From positions 1 to 8,994 of the forward strand of contig USFK01000045.1 in assembly GCA_900553935.1 (NCBI GenBank): a DNA stretch of 8,994 nucleotides. The letters run 5' to 3'. The translations under genes and the position numbers were made by a program. The notes under the pieces were generated by a model that was given only the letters and a program-made list of their open reading frames with translations, searched no databases and had not been told where the DNA came from. The DNA is from an uncultured Collinsella sp. (GTDB lineage: Bacteria; Actinomycetota; Coriobacteriia; Coriobacteriales; Coriobacteriaceae). Each line of letters begins with the position of its first letter. Within the stretch, counting starts at the first letter, position 1. Below, in pieces: positions 1-6,408 of this stretch.

Positions 1-1646
1 AGGTAGCTGGCGGCCTGCGGGGCCAGGACGACCAGGTCAAAGTCGGGGAGCATGTCCACGTGGTTGCCATATGCCTCGGCAGCGGTTTCGAGGTTAATGC
101 CGCGATCCTTGGCGGCCTTGGCCAGCGCGTTGGCGAGCAGGCCCGAGGTGCCGCCGCCCTGGCAGAGCACGAGCACGCGCTTGCCGTTGAGGTCGCTGGC
201 GGTCGTAGCCTCGGCAGCGGGTGCTGTGGAAGCGGCGGGGGCGTCGGCCTTCACGGCTTCGGCTGCGGCGCCGGCGGCAACGCTCTTGGCATCGGCCTTG
301 CCCTGGAAGGCGTCGTTGAGCTTGGCGGCCTTCTCGGCGTTCTTGGCGGCGAGCTCCTCCTGGGAGATCTCGGCCTCCTCGGCGCACTTCTGGGCGTCAT
401 AGGCACGGAAGAACGGATAGTACAGGACAAAGTCGACGACCAAGATGAGGGCGAGCATCACAAAGGCGAGCGGCTGGAAGCCCAAGCCCATGATGGTGCC
501 GATGGGGCCGGGAACGGTCCAAGGCAGGGTGTACATAAAGCCGTTCATGCCCAAGAAGTCGATAAAGATTTTGAGGATCCAGATGTTGGCGATCGGAGCA
601 AAGACAAACGGGACAAAGAAGACGGGGTTGAGCACGATGGGTGCGGCGAACAGCAGCGGCTCGTTGACGGCAAAGCACACGGGGACGATGGCTGCCTTAC
701 CGACGGCACGCATCTCCTGGGATTTGGCCAGGAAGCAGAACATAAAGACCAGGACGAGCGTGGCGCCGGTGCCGCCCATGCAGACGACGAAGTACTGGGC
801 ACCCTGGGTCAGGACAGCGGAAGCGTGCTGACCAGCCTGGAACGCAGCTAGGTTGTCGGTCATGTTGGCAACGAGGGCGGCGGCGATGGCGGGCTCGACG
901 ATCGAGGGGCCGTGGACGCCGACGAACCAGAACAGGCTCATAGCGCCGTAGATCACAGCGAGGCCGATGTAGCCGTCGGCAGCGGTGAACAGGGGCTGGA
1001 ACACTTGGATGACGCCCTGGGCAAAGCAGAAGCCAAAGGCAGCGCGGAAGACGATGTCAAAGACCCAAAAGACGGTGATGCAGACGGAGAAGGGGATGAT
1101 GTCCTTAAAGGTCTGCGAGATGTTGGGCGGAACCTGCTCGGGCATCTTGACGGTGATGTTGCGCTTAATGAAGAACTTGTAGATGATGCCGGTCACAAAC
1201 GCAGCGATGAAGGCGGTCAGCAGGCCCTTGGAACCAAGGTAGGTGGTGTTGAAGCCGCTGGCGGCGCCCGTGGCGATCGTGTCGCTCGAAAGGAGCAGGA
1301 AGCCGATGATGGCCGCGCACATGCACGAGATAAAGTTGATCTGGTTATTCTTGGGCAGGTCGCGGTTCTGCGCGTCGGCGAAGTGCTTGGCCGTGGTGGC
1401 GGCACAGGCGATGGCCAGGATGCCCATGGAGTAGTTGTAGCACTTCCACAGGGCGTTGTTGATGTCATCGGGCCAGTAGAAACCCCAGATGTTGGGGACC
1501 GAGGCTACCAGACAGAAGATGGACGAGAAGATGATGATGGGGATGACGGAGATAAAGCCGTCGCGGATCGCCTTGAGGTACTTGTTGCGGGCGATCGCGT
1601 TGAAAAAGGGCTGGCCCTTTTCGATGATGGCGATGAGTTGCTCCAT
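1..1646 (-). CDS. lacE: Lactose-specific PTS permease EIICB, C-terminus truncated by window edge
   Basis: This is the membrane permease and second phosphocarrier of the lactose phosphotransferase system. It takes up lactose or a related galactoside and phosphorylates it at the 6-position. The window holds 548 codons from the ATG at 1644-1646, and the missing end is probably a few tens of residues, since LacE proteins run to about 570. The EIIC domain fills roughly residues 1-430, with many hydrophobic segments, an HGP motif at His245 and the family motif NEPLLFAAPIVLNP starting at Asn328. An Ala-rich linker (about 440-485) joins it to the EIIB domain, whose phosphorylated cysteine is Cys495 in VLCQGGGTSGLLANAL. 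An AGGAG ribosome site (1653-1657) precedes the start by 6 bases. It is transcribed away from the LacI-type gene, and its EIIA partner, lacF, lies separately on the other strand. The lactose assignment over cellobiose rests on the EIICB fusion order and the EIIB motif. Confidence 0.95.
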   Translation of the reverse strand, partial: MEQLIAIIEKGQPFFNAIARNKYLKAIRDGFISVIPIIIFSSIFCLVASVPNIWGFYWPDDINNALWKCYNYSMGILAIACAATTAKHFADAQNRDLPKNNQINFISCMCAAIIGFLLLSSDTIATGAASGFNTTYLGSKGLLTAFIAAFVTGIIYKFFIKRNITVKMPEQVPPNISQTFKDIIPFSVCITVFWVFDIVFRAAFGFCFAQGVIQVFQPLFTAADGYIGLAVIYGAMSLFWFVGVHGPSIVEPAIAAALVANMTDNLAAFQAGQHASAVLTQGAQYFVVCMGGTGATLVLVFMFCFLAKSQEMRAVGKAAIVPVCFAVNEPLLFAAPIVLNPVFFVPFVFAPIANIWILKIFIDFLGMNGFMYTLPWTVPGPIGTIMGLGFQPLAFVMLALILVVDFVLYYPFFRAYDAQKCAEEAEISQEELAAKNAEKAAKLNDAFQGKADAKSVAAGAAAEAVKADAPAASTAPAAEATTASDLNGKRVLVLCQGGGTSGLLANALAKAAKDRGINLETAAEAYGNHVDMLPDFDLVVLAPQAASY

Positions 1647-1679
1647 ACAATGCTCCTAAGAGTCGGTGGGTTAGCAACG

Positions 1680-1707
1680 ATGGTAGCTCTTGGCGTTCGG
1701 TTGCCAA
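1680..1707 (-). promoter_or_regulatory. Predicted lacE promoter
   Basis: On the minus strand a -35 box TTGGCA (1702-1707) is followed after 16 bases by TACCAT (1680-1685), giving matches of 5/6 and 4/6 to the housekeeping consensus. Transcription would begin near 1673, leaving a leader of about 27 bases before the lacE start. The O1 palindrome at 1708-1725 abuts the -35 box on its upstream side. This is a by-eye prediction. Confidence 0.45.
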
Positions 1708-1725
1708 AATGTTGACGTTGCCATT
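1708..1725. promoter_or_regulatory. Operator-like palindrome O1 (lacE side)
   Basis: AATGTTGACGTTGCCATT is an imperfect palindrome with a central CG, the usual geometry of LacI-family operators. A near-identical copy lies in inverted orientation at 1828-1845, with 17 of 18 bases the same when one is reverse-complemented. The LacI-family gene at 2002 is the obvious candidate binder. The site lies just upstream of the predicted lacE -35 box. Confidence 0.65.
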
Positions 1726-1827
1726 TTGCGACACAAAAAAAGACGCGAACCGGTGGTTCCTGTGCCTGCGAACCATCGATTCCTTACGCGTGAACGTTTG
1801 AGCCGCCCGGTGGCCCTGTGTTTGCGC

Positions 1828-1845
1828 AATGGCAACGTTAACATT
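1828..1845. promoter_or_regulatory. Operator-like palindrome O2 (regulator side)
   Basis: AATGGCAACGTTAACATT is the reverse-complement partner of O1. Flanking similarity extends to 32 bp with small shifts (1817-1848 against 1704-1735 reversed), beginning TGTGT and ending TTTGG. The two centres are 120 bp apart, which would permit DNA looping. I see no convincing promoter directly downstream of O2. Confidence 0.6.
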
Positions 1846-1930
1846 TGGACGACAAAAGCCGTCCGGGGAAGCGGGATTGTCGGTGAACGGTAGGTTTTGG
1901 GTGGTAAGCGTATTGCGGGGAGGCGTTGGA

Positions 1931-1936
1931 TATACT
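1931..1936 (+). promoter_or_regulatory. Possible -10 box for the LacI-family gene
   Basis: TATACT matches the -10 consensus at 5 of 6 positions and lies 65 bases before the regulator's start codon. No good -35 box lies 16-18 bases upstream, so this is weak. The rest of 1647-2001 holds, besides O1 and O2, only a short GAACC-GGT-GGTTC palindrome at 1747-1759. I see no gene in it. Confidence 0.25.
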
Positions 1937-2001
1937 TGGAGGCGTTCATTTTGTCTGTTGGGATGTCCGCGATGGCATCGTTGACATAGAAAGATCGACC
2001 T

Positions 2002-3006
2002 ATGGCCGCTGTTAAAAAATCGGTTTCCGTTAAGGACGTGGCGCGTCTCGCGGGCGTCTCGGAGCAGACGGTCTCGCGCACCGTGCACGATTCGCCCAGC
2101 GTGCGTCCCGAGACCAAGGAGCGCGTGCGTGCCGCCATGCGCGAGCTGGGGTATCGTCCAAACTTTGCCGGCCGTTCGCTGCGTCGCGGCAAGTTCAAGA
2201 CCGTCGGCGTCGCCATGTTCAACATTACCGGTACCGGCAATCTCGACCGCATGGAGGGCTTTGCCGCCGCCGCCGACAAGCACGGCTATGCCATCACCCT
2301 TACTAAAGTAGATGGACATCCCTATACCCTCGAGAGCGCATCGTCGCGCATGAGCGCACTGCCGGTGGACGGCATGGTCGTGATCATGAACCGCATGCCG
2401 GCGGACTTTGGCACCTTTGAGCCGCTGCCCGGCATGCAGACGGTGCTCGTTACCATGCTGGAGCACCCGCTCTGTTCAACGGTCGATAACGACCAGTTCG
2501 ATTGCTCGCGCCAGGTGGTCGAGTACTTGTTGGAGCAGGGGCACAAGACCGTGCACTTTATCTCATGCCCCGAGCGCTCGCTTTCGGGCATGCAGCGCGA
2601 GGAGGGCTGGCGCGAGACATTGCGTGCGCATGGTATTGAGCCGCCGCGACTCGTCCGTGGCGATTGGACGGCACAGAGCGGATATGCCGCCGGTCAGGCT
2701 CTGGCGGACGATCCGACCTGTACGGCCATTTATGCTTCCAACGACGCCATGGCCTACGGCTGCATTCGCGGGCTCGAATCGCGCGGAAAGCGCGTGCCCG
2801 AGGACGTGAGCGTGGCGGGGGTTGATGACAGCCTGGGCGACATCGTGCCCGACCGTCGCCTGACCACGGTGCGCTTTGACAACAAGCGCGTCGGCATGTG
2901 GGCTGTCGACAAGATTGCCGGCGCCGAGGGGGTTGCGTCTGGCGTGGAGCACATGCTGATCCCCGGCATGCTCGTAGAGGGTGATACGGTGCGCGATGTA
3001 CGCTAG
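2002..3006 (+). CDS. LacI/GalR-family transcriptional regulator
   Basis: This is a 334-residue DNA-binding regulator of normal LacI-family length. Residues 8-30 form the helix-turn-helix (VSVKDVARLAGVSEQTVSRT). Residues 51-62 (YRPNFAGRSLRR) are the hinge helix that enters the minor groove. The rest is the periplasmic-binding-protein-like effector domain, with family landmarks VDND (161-164), ASNDAMAYG (245-253) and DVSVAGVDD (268-276). The start is secure because an in-frame TAG lies at 1987-1989 with no start codon between. The ribosome site is weak (AGAAAG, 1988-1993), which suits a low-level regulator. It is divergent from lacE, with two matching palindromes between them, so it probably controls lacE and itself. 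The inducer is unknown. A sugar or sugar phosphate from the lactose pathway is an inference from context. It is not orthologous to the DeoR-family LacR of staphylococci and streptococci. Confidence 0.93.
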   Translation: MAAVKKSVSVKDVARLAGVSEQTVSRTVHDSPSVRPETKERVRAAMRELGYRPNFAGRSLRRGKFKTVGVAMFNITGTGNLDRMEGFAAAADKHGYAITLTKVDGHPYTLESASSRMSALPVDGMVVIMNRMPADFGTFEPLPGMQTVLVTMLEHPLCSTVDNDQFDCSRQVVEYLLEQGHKTVHFISCPERSLSGMQREEGWRETLRAHGIEPPRLVRGDWTAQSGYAAGQALADDPTCTAIYASNDAMAYGCIRGLESRGKRVPEDVSVAGVDDSLGDIVPDRRLTTVRFDNKRVGMWAVDKIAGAEGVASGVEHMLIPGMLVEGDTVRDVR

Positions 3007-3037
3007 GGTGTGGACCTGTTTGGGTTGCCACTAATTG

Positions 3038-3104
3038 TGTTCGATATTGTTCGCATTGGTTTAAAAACCGTTCACGGGCGAAAATCGACCGTTCATAGCT
3101 CGAA
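3038..3104 (+). promoter_or_regulatory. Phased GTTC half-site array upstream of lacF
   Basis: GTTC occurs at 3039, 3049, 3070 and 3091, so the spacings are 10, 21 and 21 bp, close to whole helical turns. The last two sit in tandem repeats of ACCGTTCA (3067-3074 and 3088-3095), each followed by CGAAA (3079-3083 and 3101-3105). The first pair, TGTTCGATATTGTTCGCAT (3038-3056), recurs upstream of lacA. Direct half-site repeats of 10-11 bp are known for DeoR-family sugar regulators. No DeoR-family gene is visible here, so the binder is an inference. A weak promoter may follow, with TTGCAT at 3113 and GTTAAT at 3138. Confidence 0.5.
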
Positions 3105-3149
3105 ATTGCGTTTTGCATTGTTCTGTTTTGTTTGAATGTTAATGTTTCT

Positions 3150-3175
3150 GGCATACACAACGCAGCGCGTATGCC
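3150..3175 (+). promoter_or_regulatory. Inverted repeat in the lacF leader
   Basis: GGCATAC (3150-3156) and GTATGCC (3169-3175) form a perfect 7-bp stem with a 12-base loop, ending 45 bases before the lacF start. It could be a leader hairpin or a protein-binding site. There is no T-run, so it is not a terminator. Confidence 0.35.
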
Positions 3176-3220
3176 CGGACGCGATGCTCTCCATTGGTTC
3201 ATATGTGAAAGGAACGCAAT

Positions 3221-3559
3221 ATGGCAACCAAAGAAGAAATCTCGATGGTTGGATTCGAGATCGTCGCATACGCGGGTGACGCCCAGACCGATCTGCTTGC
3301 AGCGCTCGATGCTGCTCGTGAGGGTGATTTTGAGAAGGCCGAACAGCTGCACAAGGATGCGAGCGATGCACTCATTGGCGCCCACGACACGCAGACCAAG
3401 CTGCTTTCGCAGGAGGCCGGCGGCGGCGAGATGGAGATGACCTTCATCATGGCCCACGCTCAGGACACCCTCATGACCACCATGATCTTGGAGAAGCAGA
3501 CCCGCTTTACCATCGATGCCTACAAGCGCATCGCTGAGCTCGAGGCCAAGCTCGCCTAA
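3221..3559 (+). CDS. lacF: Lactose-specific PTS EIIA component
   Basis: This is a small cytoplasmic phosphocarrier of 112 residues, close to the typical length of about 105. It passes phosphate from HPr to the EIIB cysteine of LacE. The family is an all-helical trimer, and the motif FIMAHAQDTLMTT supplies the phosphorylated His79 and the metal-binding Asp82. Residues 30-60 (AAREGDFEKAEQLHKDASDAL) match the lactose/cellobiose EIIA fold. An AAAGGA ribosome site (3208-3213) sits 7 bases before the ATG. It is monocistronic, with a terminator 28 bases downstream, and is split from lacE by the regulator gene on the opposite strand. In classical lac operons lacF directly precedes lacE. A cellobiose EIIA is the alternative, but the linked lacE, lacA, lacB and lacC favour lactose. 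Confidence 0.95.
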   Translation: MATKEEISMVGFEIVAYAGDAQTDLLAALDAAREGDFEKAEQLHKDASDALIGAHDTQTKLLSQEAGGGEMEMTFIMAHAQDTLMTTMILEKQTRFTIDAYKRIAELEAKLA

Positions 3560-3586
3560 CGAACCCTCACAACCTCGTCCCCTTCC

Positions 3587-3627
3587 AAAAGCTCTGCCGC
3601 AAACCCGCGACAGGGCTTTTTCTTTTT
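3587..3627 (+). terminator. Rho-independent terminator of lacF
   Basis: AAAAGCTCTG (3587-3596) pairs with CAGGGCTTTT (3611-3620), a 10-bp stem with one G-U pair and a 14-base loop. It runs into a T-rich tail (3617-3627). Confidence 0.8.
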
Positions 3628-3631
3628 ACCC

Positions 3632-3677
3632 GGCACTTGGGGACGTTCCTTATCTGCCGGCAGTTAGGGACGCTCCT
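3632..3677 (+). repeat. Two 19-bp direct repeats with a GGGACG core
   Basis: GGCACTTGGGGACGTTCCT (3632-3650) and GGCAGTTAGGGACGCTCCT (3659-3677) differ at three positions and start 27 bp apart. The TTGGGGACGTTC core also forms the arms of the palindrome at 8707-8760, so this is a dispersed repeat family. From memory, such GGGGAC repeats resemble REP-like units linked to Y1 (RAYT-type) transposases. No transposase gene is present here. Confidence 0.7.
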
Positions 3678-3685
3678 GCCATGCA

Positions 3686-3720
3686 TTTGATCCTTTGAGG
3701 ATGGAAGAAAACGGGTCATT
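3686..3720 (-). repeat. 35-bp dispersed repeat, copy 1
   Basis: Read on the minus strand, this 35-bp segment begins AATGACCCGTTTTC and ends GGATCAAA. It matches 8821-8855 at 26 of 35 positions without gaps. Both copies lie beside GGGGACGTTC repeats. Copy 2 has an 8-bp terminal inverted repeat that is degraded here. Confidence 0.6.
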
Positions 3721-3755
3721 AGGTTTGCTGCGATGCCGAATCGGCCTGTCGGTTA

Positions 3756-3909
3756 CAAAACTATGCCGGTTTACTACGATGAATCGCATTCTTTCAACTA
3801 TGGAAAGAACAGCGTTATCAAAGCCGCAGGTAGAACGCTTATCATTTTCTACTAATAGCAAATGTGGTCGGTCCTATCGGTTTTATCGTAGTAAACCGGC
3901 ATAGTTTTG
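3756..3909. repeat. 154-bp element with perfect 25-bp terminal inverted repeats
   Basis: Positions 3756-3780 (beginning CAAAACTATGCCGG) and 3885-3909 are exact reverse complements over all 25 bases. They enclose 104 bp that is AT-richer than the neighbouring genes. The interior has smaller inverted repeats: CTTTC/GAAAG near 3791-3807, and AGCGTT (3811-3816) with AACGCT (3834-3839). No convincing reading frame or clear target-site duplication is seen. It could be a MITE-like non-autonomous element or a gene for a structured RNA. Together with the neighbouring repeats it fills the 466-bp gap between lacF and the next gene. Confidence 0.7.
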
Positions 3910-3981
3910 AAATGGCACTATTCGACTAGCAGCGTTATGGAGCTTCTGCACGCCCTCCCGTTCGGTTTTTCGATGGGTGGG

Positions 3982-3987
3982 TATACT
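3982..3987 (+). promoter_or_regulatory. Possible -10 box for the membrane protein gene
   Basis: TATACT lies 38 bases before the start codon at 4026. No clear -35 box precedes it at the standard distance. Confidence 0.35.
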
Positions 3988-4025
3988 TTCCACCGCATTA
4001 CAGGCCGGAATGAGGAGGTATCCAA

Positions 4026-5039
4026 ATGCCGGACAACGGATTGATTCAAAAGAGAGACGCGCACGAGGTAGCTCATGGGCGTTCTGTCCAGATAACCGAG
4101 CACACGACAGTAACCGAGCTGCAGCCCAGCCTGTCCGATGTCGTGTGCGCAAACAAAAAACTGCAGATTGGCATCATCGTCGCCCTTGTGGTTATGGCGC
4201 TCCTGTCGGGCTTTGTCGCGCGCCCGCATTTTGCCGATACCAAGACTTGGGACTCCACCATCGAGGTTATCGATCAAAAGAAGGGCAACGTTTTGGCGCT
4301 CACGACCTCGTGCGTTGCCCTGTCTGCGGGCATCACGGCGCTGCCGGGTGATACGGGAACGCCGGTTGCCGAGCAGCTCGCACAGCTTTCAGGCAACCTC
4401 GGTATCGTGCTTGCCGTGCTATACCTAGAGAAATACTTGCTCACGATTTTGTGGTCGGTTGGCTTGGGCATCTTAATCCCGTTTGCGTTGGTGCTCTTTG
4501 CGGTCTCGCTTGGCATTCACGGACGCTGGAGCACGAGTGCCGTCCTGCGCCGCGTGGCGACCCGCGTGCTGATAGTCGCCATGATCGGCATGGCGTTGGT
4601 GCCTGCAAGCGTGTGGGTATCGCAAAAGGTCGACGAGACATATCGCGTCAGCATTGAACAGGCCGAGCAAAAGGCGGCCGACGCTGCGAGTGCGGCAGAT
4701 AGCGACAGCTCCAAAGCAAGCAAGAAAAAGACCGAGTCTACAGAGTCCAAAAACGTGCTCGAGCAGTTGACTGACGGGGCCTCGAGCCTGGTCACGTCGG
4801 TGACCAGCGGTGCCAAGCAGATGACCGACAAGATCGTGCAGCAGGTGACCGACCTCATCGAAGGCGTCATCGTGATGATCGTGACCTCGTGTGTGATTCC
4901 TCTACTGGTGCTCGTGGCGTTCCTATGGCTAGGACACGTGCTGCTGGGGATCGATGTCTCCGGTCCCGCGAACTATCTGATGGGTCGTTTCTTGAGTGCT
5001 CCGTCCAAACATGCCAAGAAGAGCGGGCAGTCTGAGTAG
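4026..5039 (+). CDS. Polytopic membrane protein of unknown function
   Basis: This is a 337-residue integral membrane protein that I cannot assign a function. A polar N-terminus (1-45) precedes hydrophobic segments at about 47-66, 88-106 (weak), 122-163 (probably two helices), 178-198 and 277-305. The motif TSCVALSAGITALPGDTGTP (94-113), followed by an LEKYLLTI stretch (134-141), resembles from memory an uncharacterised family of Firmicutes and Actinobacteria membrane proteins. Residues 199-275 form a Lys/Ser/Ala-rich linker with coiled-coil character between two membrane segments. The C-terminal tail is basic. The start is set by a perfect AGGAGG (4013-4018) 7 bases upstream. It has its own terminator (5074-5113), and nothing links it to lactose use apart from position. 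A transporter, channel or envelope role is possible but unsupported. Confidence 0.85.
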   Translation: MPDNGLIQKRDAHEVAHGRSVQITEHTTVTELQPSLSDVVCANKKLQIGIIVALVVMALLSGFVARPHFADTKTWDSTIEVIDQKKGNVLALTTSCVALSAGITALPGDTGTPVAEQLAQLSGNLGIVLAVLYLEKYLLTILWSVGLGILIPFALVLFAVSLGIHGRWSTSAVLRRVATRVLIVAMIGMALVPASVWVSQKVDETYRVSIEQAEQKAADAASAADSDSSKASKKKTESTESKNVLEQLTDGASSLVTSVTSGAKQMTDKIVQQVTDLIEGVIVMIVTSCVIPLLVLVAFLWLGHVLLGIDVSGPANYLMGRFLSAPSKHAKKSGQSE

Positions 5040-5073
5040 GCGGCAACGCGATCTTTGGAAGATCAACCGTAAG

Positions 5074-5113
5074 AAGGGCGGCCGAGACATGTTCTCGGCC
5101 GCCCTTTTGTTTG
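5074..5113 (+). terminator. Strong rho-independent terminator
   Basis: A perfect 14-bp GC-rich stem (5074-5087 with 5093-5106) and a 5-base loop CATGT are followed by TTTTGTTTGTT. It closes the membrane protein unit and separates it from lacA. Confidence 0.92.
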
Positions 5114-5176
5114 TTGAACACATGGTCACTACGTCCGCGCCAGACCCAAACGGTCAGCAATCATCCGTGAATGGTA

Positions 5177-5252
5177 TTTGTTCAAAAAAGAACAAAGATA
5201 AACAAATAGTTGTTGCAGTTAATGTTCGAATGTGTTCAAATAAACATGAACA
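5177..5252 (+). promoter_or_regulatory. lacA upstream control region with GTTC half-sites
   Basis: This AT-rich block has a perfect palindrome TTTGTTC-N6-GAACAAA (5177-5196). It also has GTTC sites 10 bp apart in TGTTCGAATGTGTTCAAAT (5223-5241), and an inverted pair TGTTCA (5233-5238)/TGAACA (5247-5252). The 5223-5241 segment matches 3038-3056 upstream of lacF at 14 of 19 positions, including both half-sites at identical spacing. This points to a shared regulator, plausibly of the DeoR family by analogy with classical LacR and GlpR sites. A promoter probably overlaps it (for example TTGCAG at 5213 with TCAAAT 17 bases later), but the boxes are weak. Confidence 0.55.
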
Positions 5253-5346
5253 GTGAAGAACCGCACATTCAGATGCCCGGACCTGAACGCGATTCAACAC
5301 TTCCAAACAGAAACTGCGCACCTGCGTATCTCTCAAGGAGGATGTC

Positions 5347-5775
5347 ATGAGGGTTGTAATCGCTTCCGATGCCGACGGTATGTCGATGAAGGAGTCCATC
5401 AAGGAGATGCTCATCGCCGACGGTCACGAGGTCGTCGACTATTCCGAGACCCCTGCCGCGGACTTTGTCGATTCCGCGACCGCCGTTGCCAAGGACCTGC
5501 TGGAGCACAAGGATTCCCAGGGCTTCGCATTCGATAAGTACGGCGTCGGCTCCTATATGGCCGCCGTCAAGATCAAGGGCATGGTCGTCGCCAACATTTC
5601 CGACGAGCGTTCCGCTTACATGACCCGCGAGCACAACGGTTCGCGCATGGTCACCATGGGCCCGGGCGTTGTGGGCACCGAGGTCGCCAAGAAGATCGCC
5701 CGCGAGTTCCTGCGCGCCCAGTACGCCGGCGGCCGTCACCAGATCCGTGTCGACATGCTCAACAAGATGGCCTAA
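5347..5775 (+). CDS. lacA: Galactose-6-phosphate isomerase subunit LacA
   Basis: This is one subunit of the heteromeric isomerase that converts galactose-6-phosphate to tagatose-6-phosphate in the cytoplasm, the first step of the tagatose-6-phosphate pathway. It is 142 residues, the exact classical LacA length, with the RpiB/LacAB fold. Diagnostic stretches are FDKYGVGSYMAAVKIKGMV (62-80), SDERSAYMTREHN (85-97) and GGRHQIRVDMLNKM (128-141). It lacks the catalytic-type cysteine that LacB has, as expected for this subunit. AAGGAGG (5335-5341) is 5 bases before the ATG. It is first in its operon, 63 bases ahead of lacB, and its control region shares half-sites with that of lacF. Confidence 0.96.
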   Translation: MRVVIASDADGMSMKESIKEMLIADGHEVVDYSETPAADFVDSATAVAKDLLEHKDSQGFAFDKYGVGSYMAAVKIKGMVVANISDERSAYMTREHNGSRMVTMGPGVVGTEVAKKIAREFLRAQYAGGRHQIRVDMLNKMA

Positions 5776-5838
5776 CGAGAGCCACCGAGAACTCGAACTT
5801 CTACCTCAACTTGTGAATTCAGACGAAAGGACGTTCTG

Positions 5839-6363
5839 ATGAAGAAGACCATCGCAATCGGTTGCGACCATATCGTTACGGACGAGAAGATCTATCTGGC
5901 CGACCGCCTGGAGCAGGCTGGCTACAAGGTGCTCGACTGTGGCACCTACAGCCACACCCGTACGCACTATCCCATCTACGGCAAGGCCGTGGGCGAGGCC
6001 GTTGCCAGCGGCAAGGCCGACTTTGGCGTGGCCCTGTGCGGCACCGGCATCGGTATCACCAACGCTGTCAACAAGGTTCCCGGCGCCCGCTGCGCCCTGG
6101 TCCGCGACATGACCTCTGCCCTGTATGCCCGTCGCGAGCTTAACGCCAACATCGTGGGCTTTGGCGGCAAGATTACCGGCGAGTTCCTGATGGCCGACAT
6201 TATGCTTGCCTTCCTGGAGGAGCCCTACGAGAAGACCCCCGAGCACGATGCCCTGATCGCCAAGATCGACGCCTGCAACAAGGCCGACGCCGAGGCTCAG
6301 GCTGACCCGCACTTCTTTGACGAGTTCCTCGAGAAGTGGGACCGCGGCGAATACCACGACTAG
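5839..6363 (+). CDS. lacB: Galactose-6-phosphate isomerase subunit LacB
   Basis: This is the second subunit of galactose-6-phosphate isomerase, which pairs with LacA to form the active enzyme. It has 174 residues against about 171 in the classical family. RpiB-type landmarks are GCDH (8-11), the sugar-phosphate loop with the active-site cysteine Cys67 in CGTGIGITNAVNKVPGARCA, and ARRELNANIVGFGG (97-110). The C-terminal helix region is charged and ends EKWDRGEYHD. An AAAGGA ribosome site (5826-5831) lies 7 bases before the ATG. It is co-transcribed with lacA, and stem-loops begin within five bases of the stop codon, which may end or stabilise the lacAB message. A plain ribose-5-phosphate isomerase B is excluded by the pairing with LacA. 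Confidence 0.96.
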   Translation: MKKTIAIGCDHIVTDEKIYLADRLEQAGYKVLDCGTYSHTRTHYPIYGKAVGEAVASGKADFGVALCGTGIGITNAVNKVPGARCALVRDMTSALYARRELNANIVGFGGKITGEFLMADIMLAFLEEPYEKTPEHDALIAKIDACNKADAEAQADPHFFDEFLEKWDRGEYHD

Positions 6364-6367
6364 TGGG

Positions 6368-6395
6368 GTTACGCGGTTTTGCCAAACCGCGTAAC
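6368..6395 (+). terminator. Stem-loop directly after lacB
   Basis: GTTACGCGGTTT (6368-6379) and AAACCGCGTAAC (6384-6395) form a perfect 12-bp stem with a 4-base loop, starting 5 bases after the lacB stop. No T-run follows, so it is either a weak terminator or an mRNA-stabilising hairpin. Confidence 0.5.
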
Positions 6396-6408
6396 GGGTC
6401 GACGCTGC

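Noticed and set aside
60..1715. Long plus-strand open frames opposite lacE (60-851 and 912-1715)
   Set aside because: They are antisense shadows of the GC-rich lacE gene. Their translations are Gly/Asp/Glu/His-rich without domains, while the minus-strand frame gives a complete EIICB.
1465..2466. Minus-strand frame of 333 codons across the lacE to regulator gap
   Set aside because: It crosses lacE, the operators and the regulator gene on both strands, and its composition is unlike a real protein.
2558..3457. Minus-strand 299-codon frame over the regulator end and lacF
   Set aside because: It is Arg/Pro/Cys/His-rich, has no recognisable domain and overlaps two certain genes.
3810..3938. Direct repeat CAGCGTTAT at 3810 and 3930 as a target duplication of the 154-bp element
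   Set aside because: One copy lies inside the element and the other 20 bp outside it, so they do not flank it.
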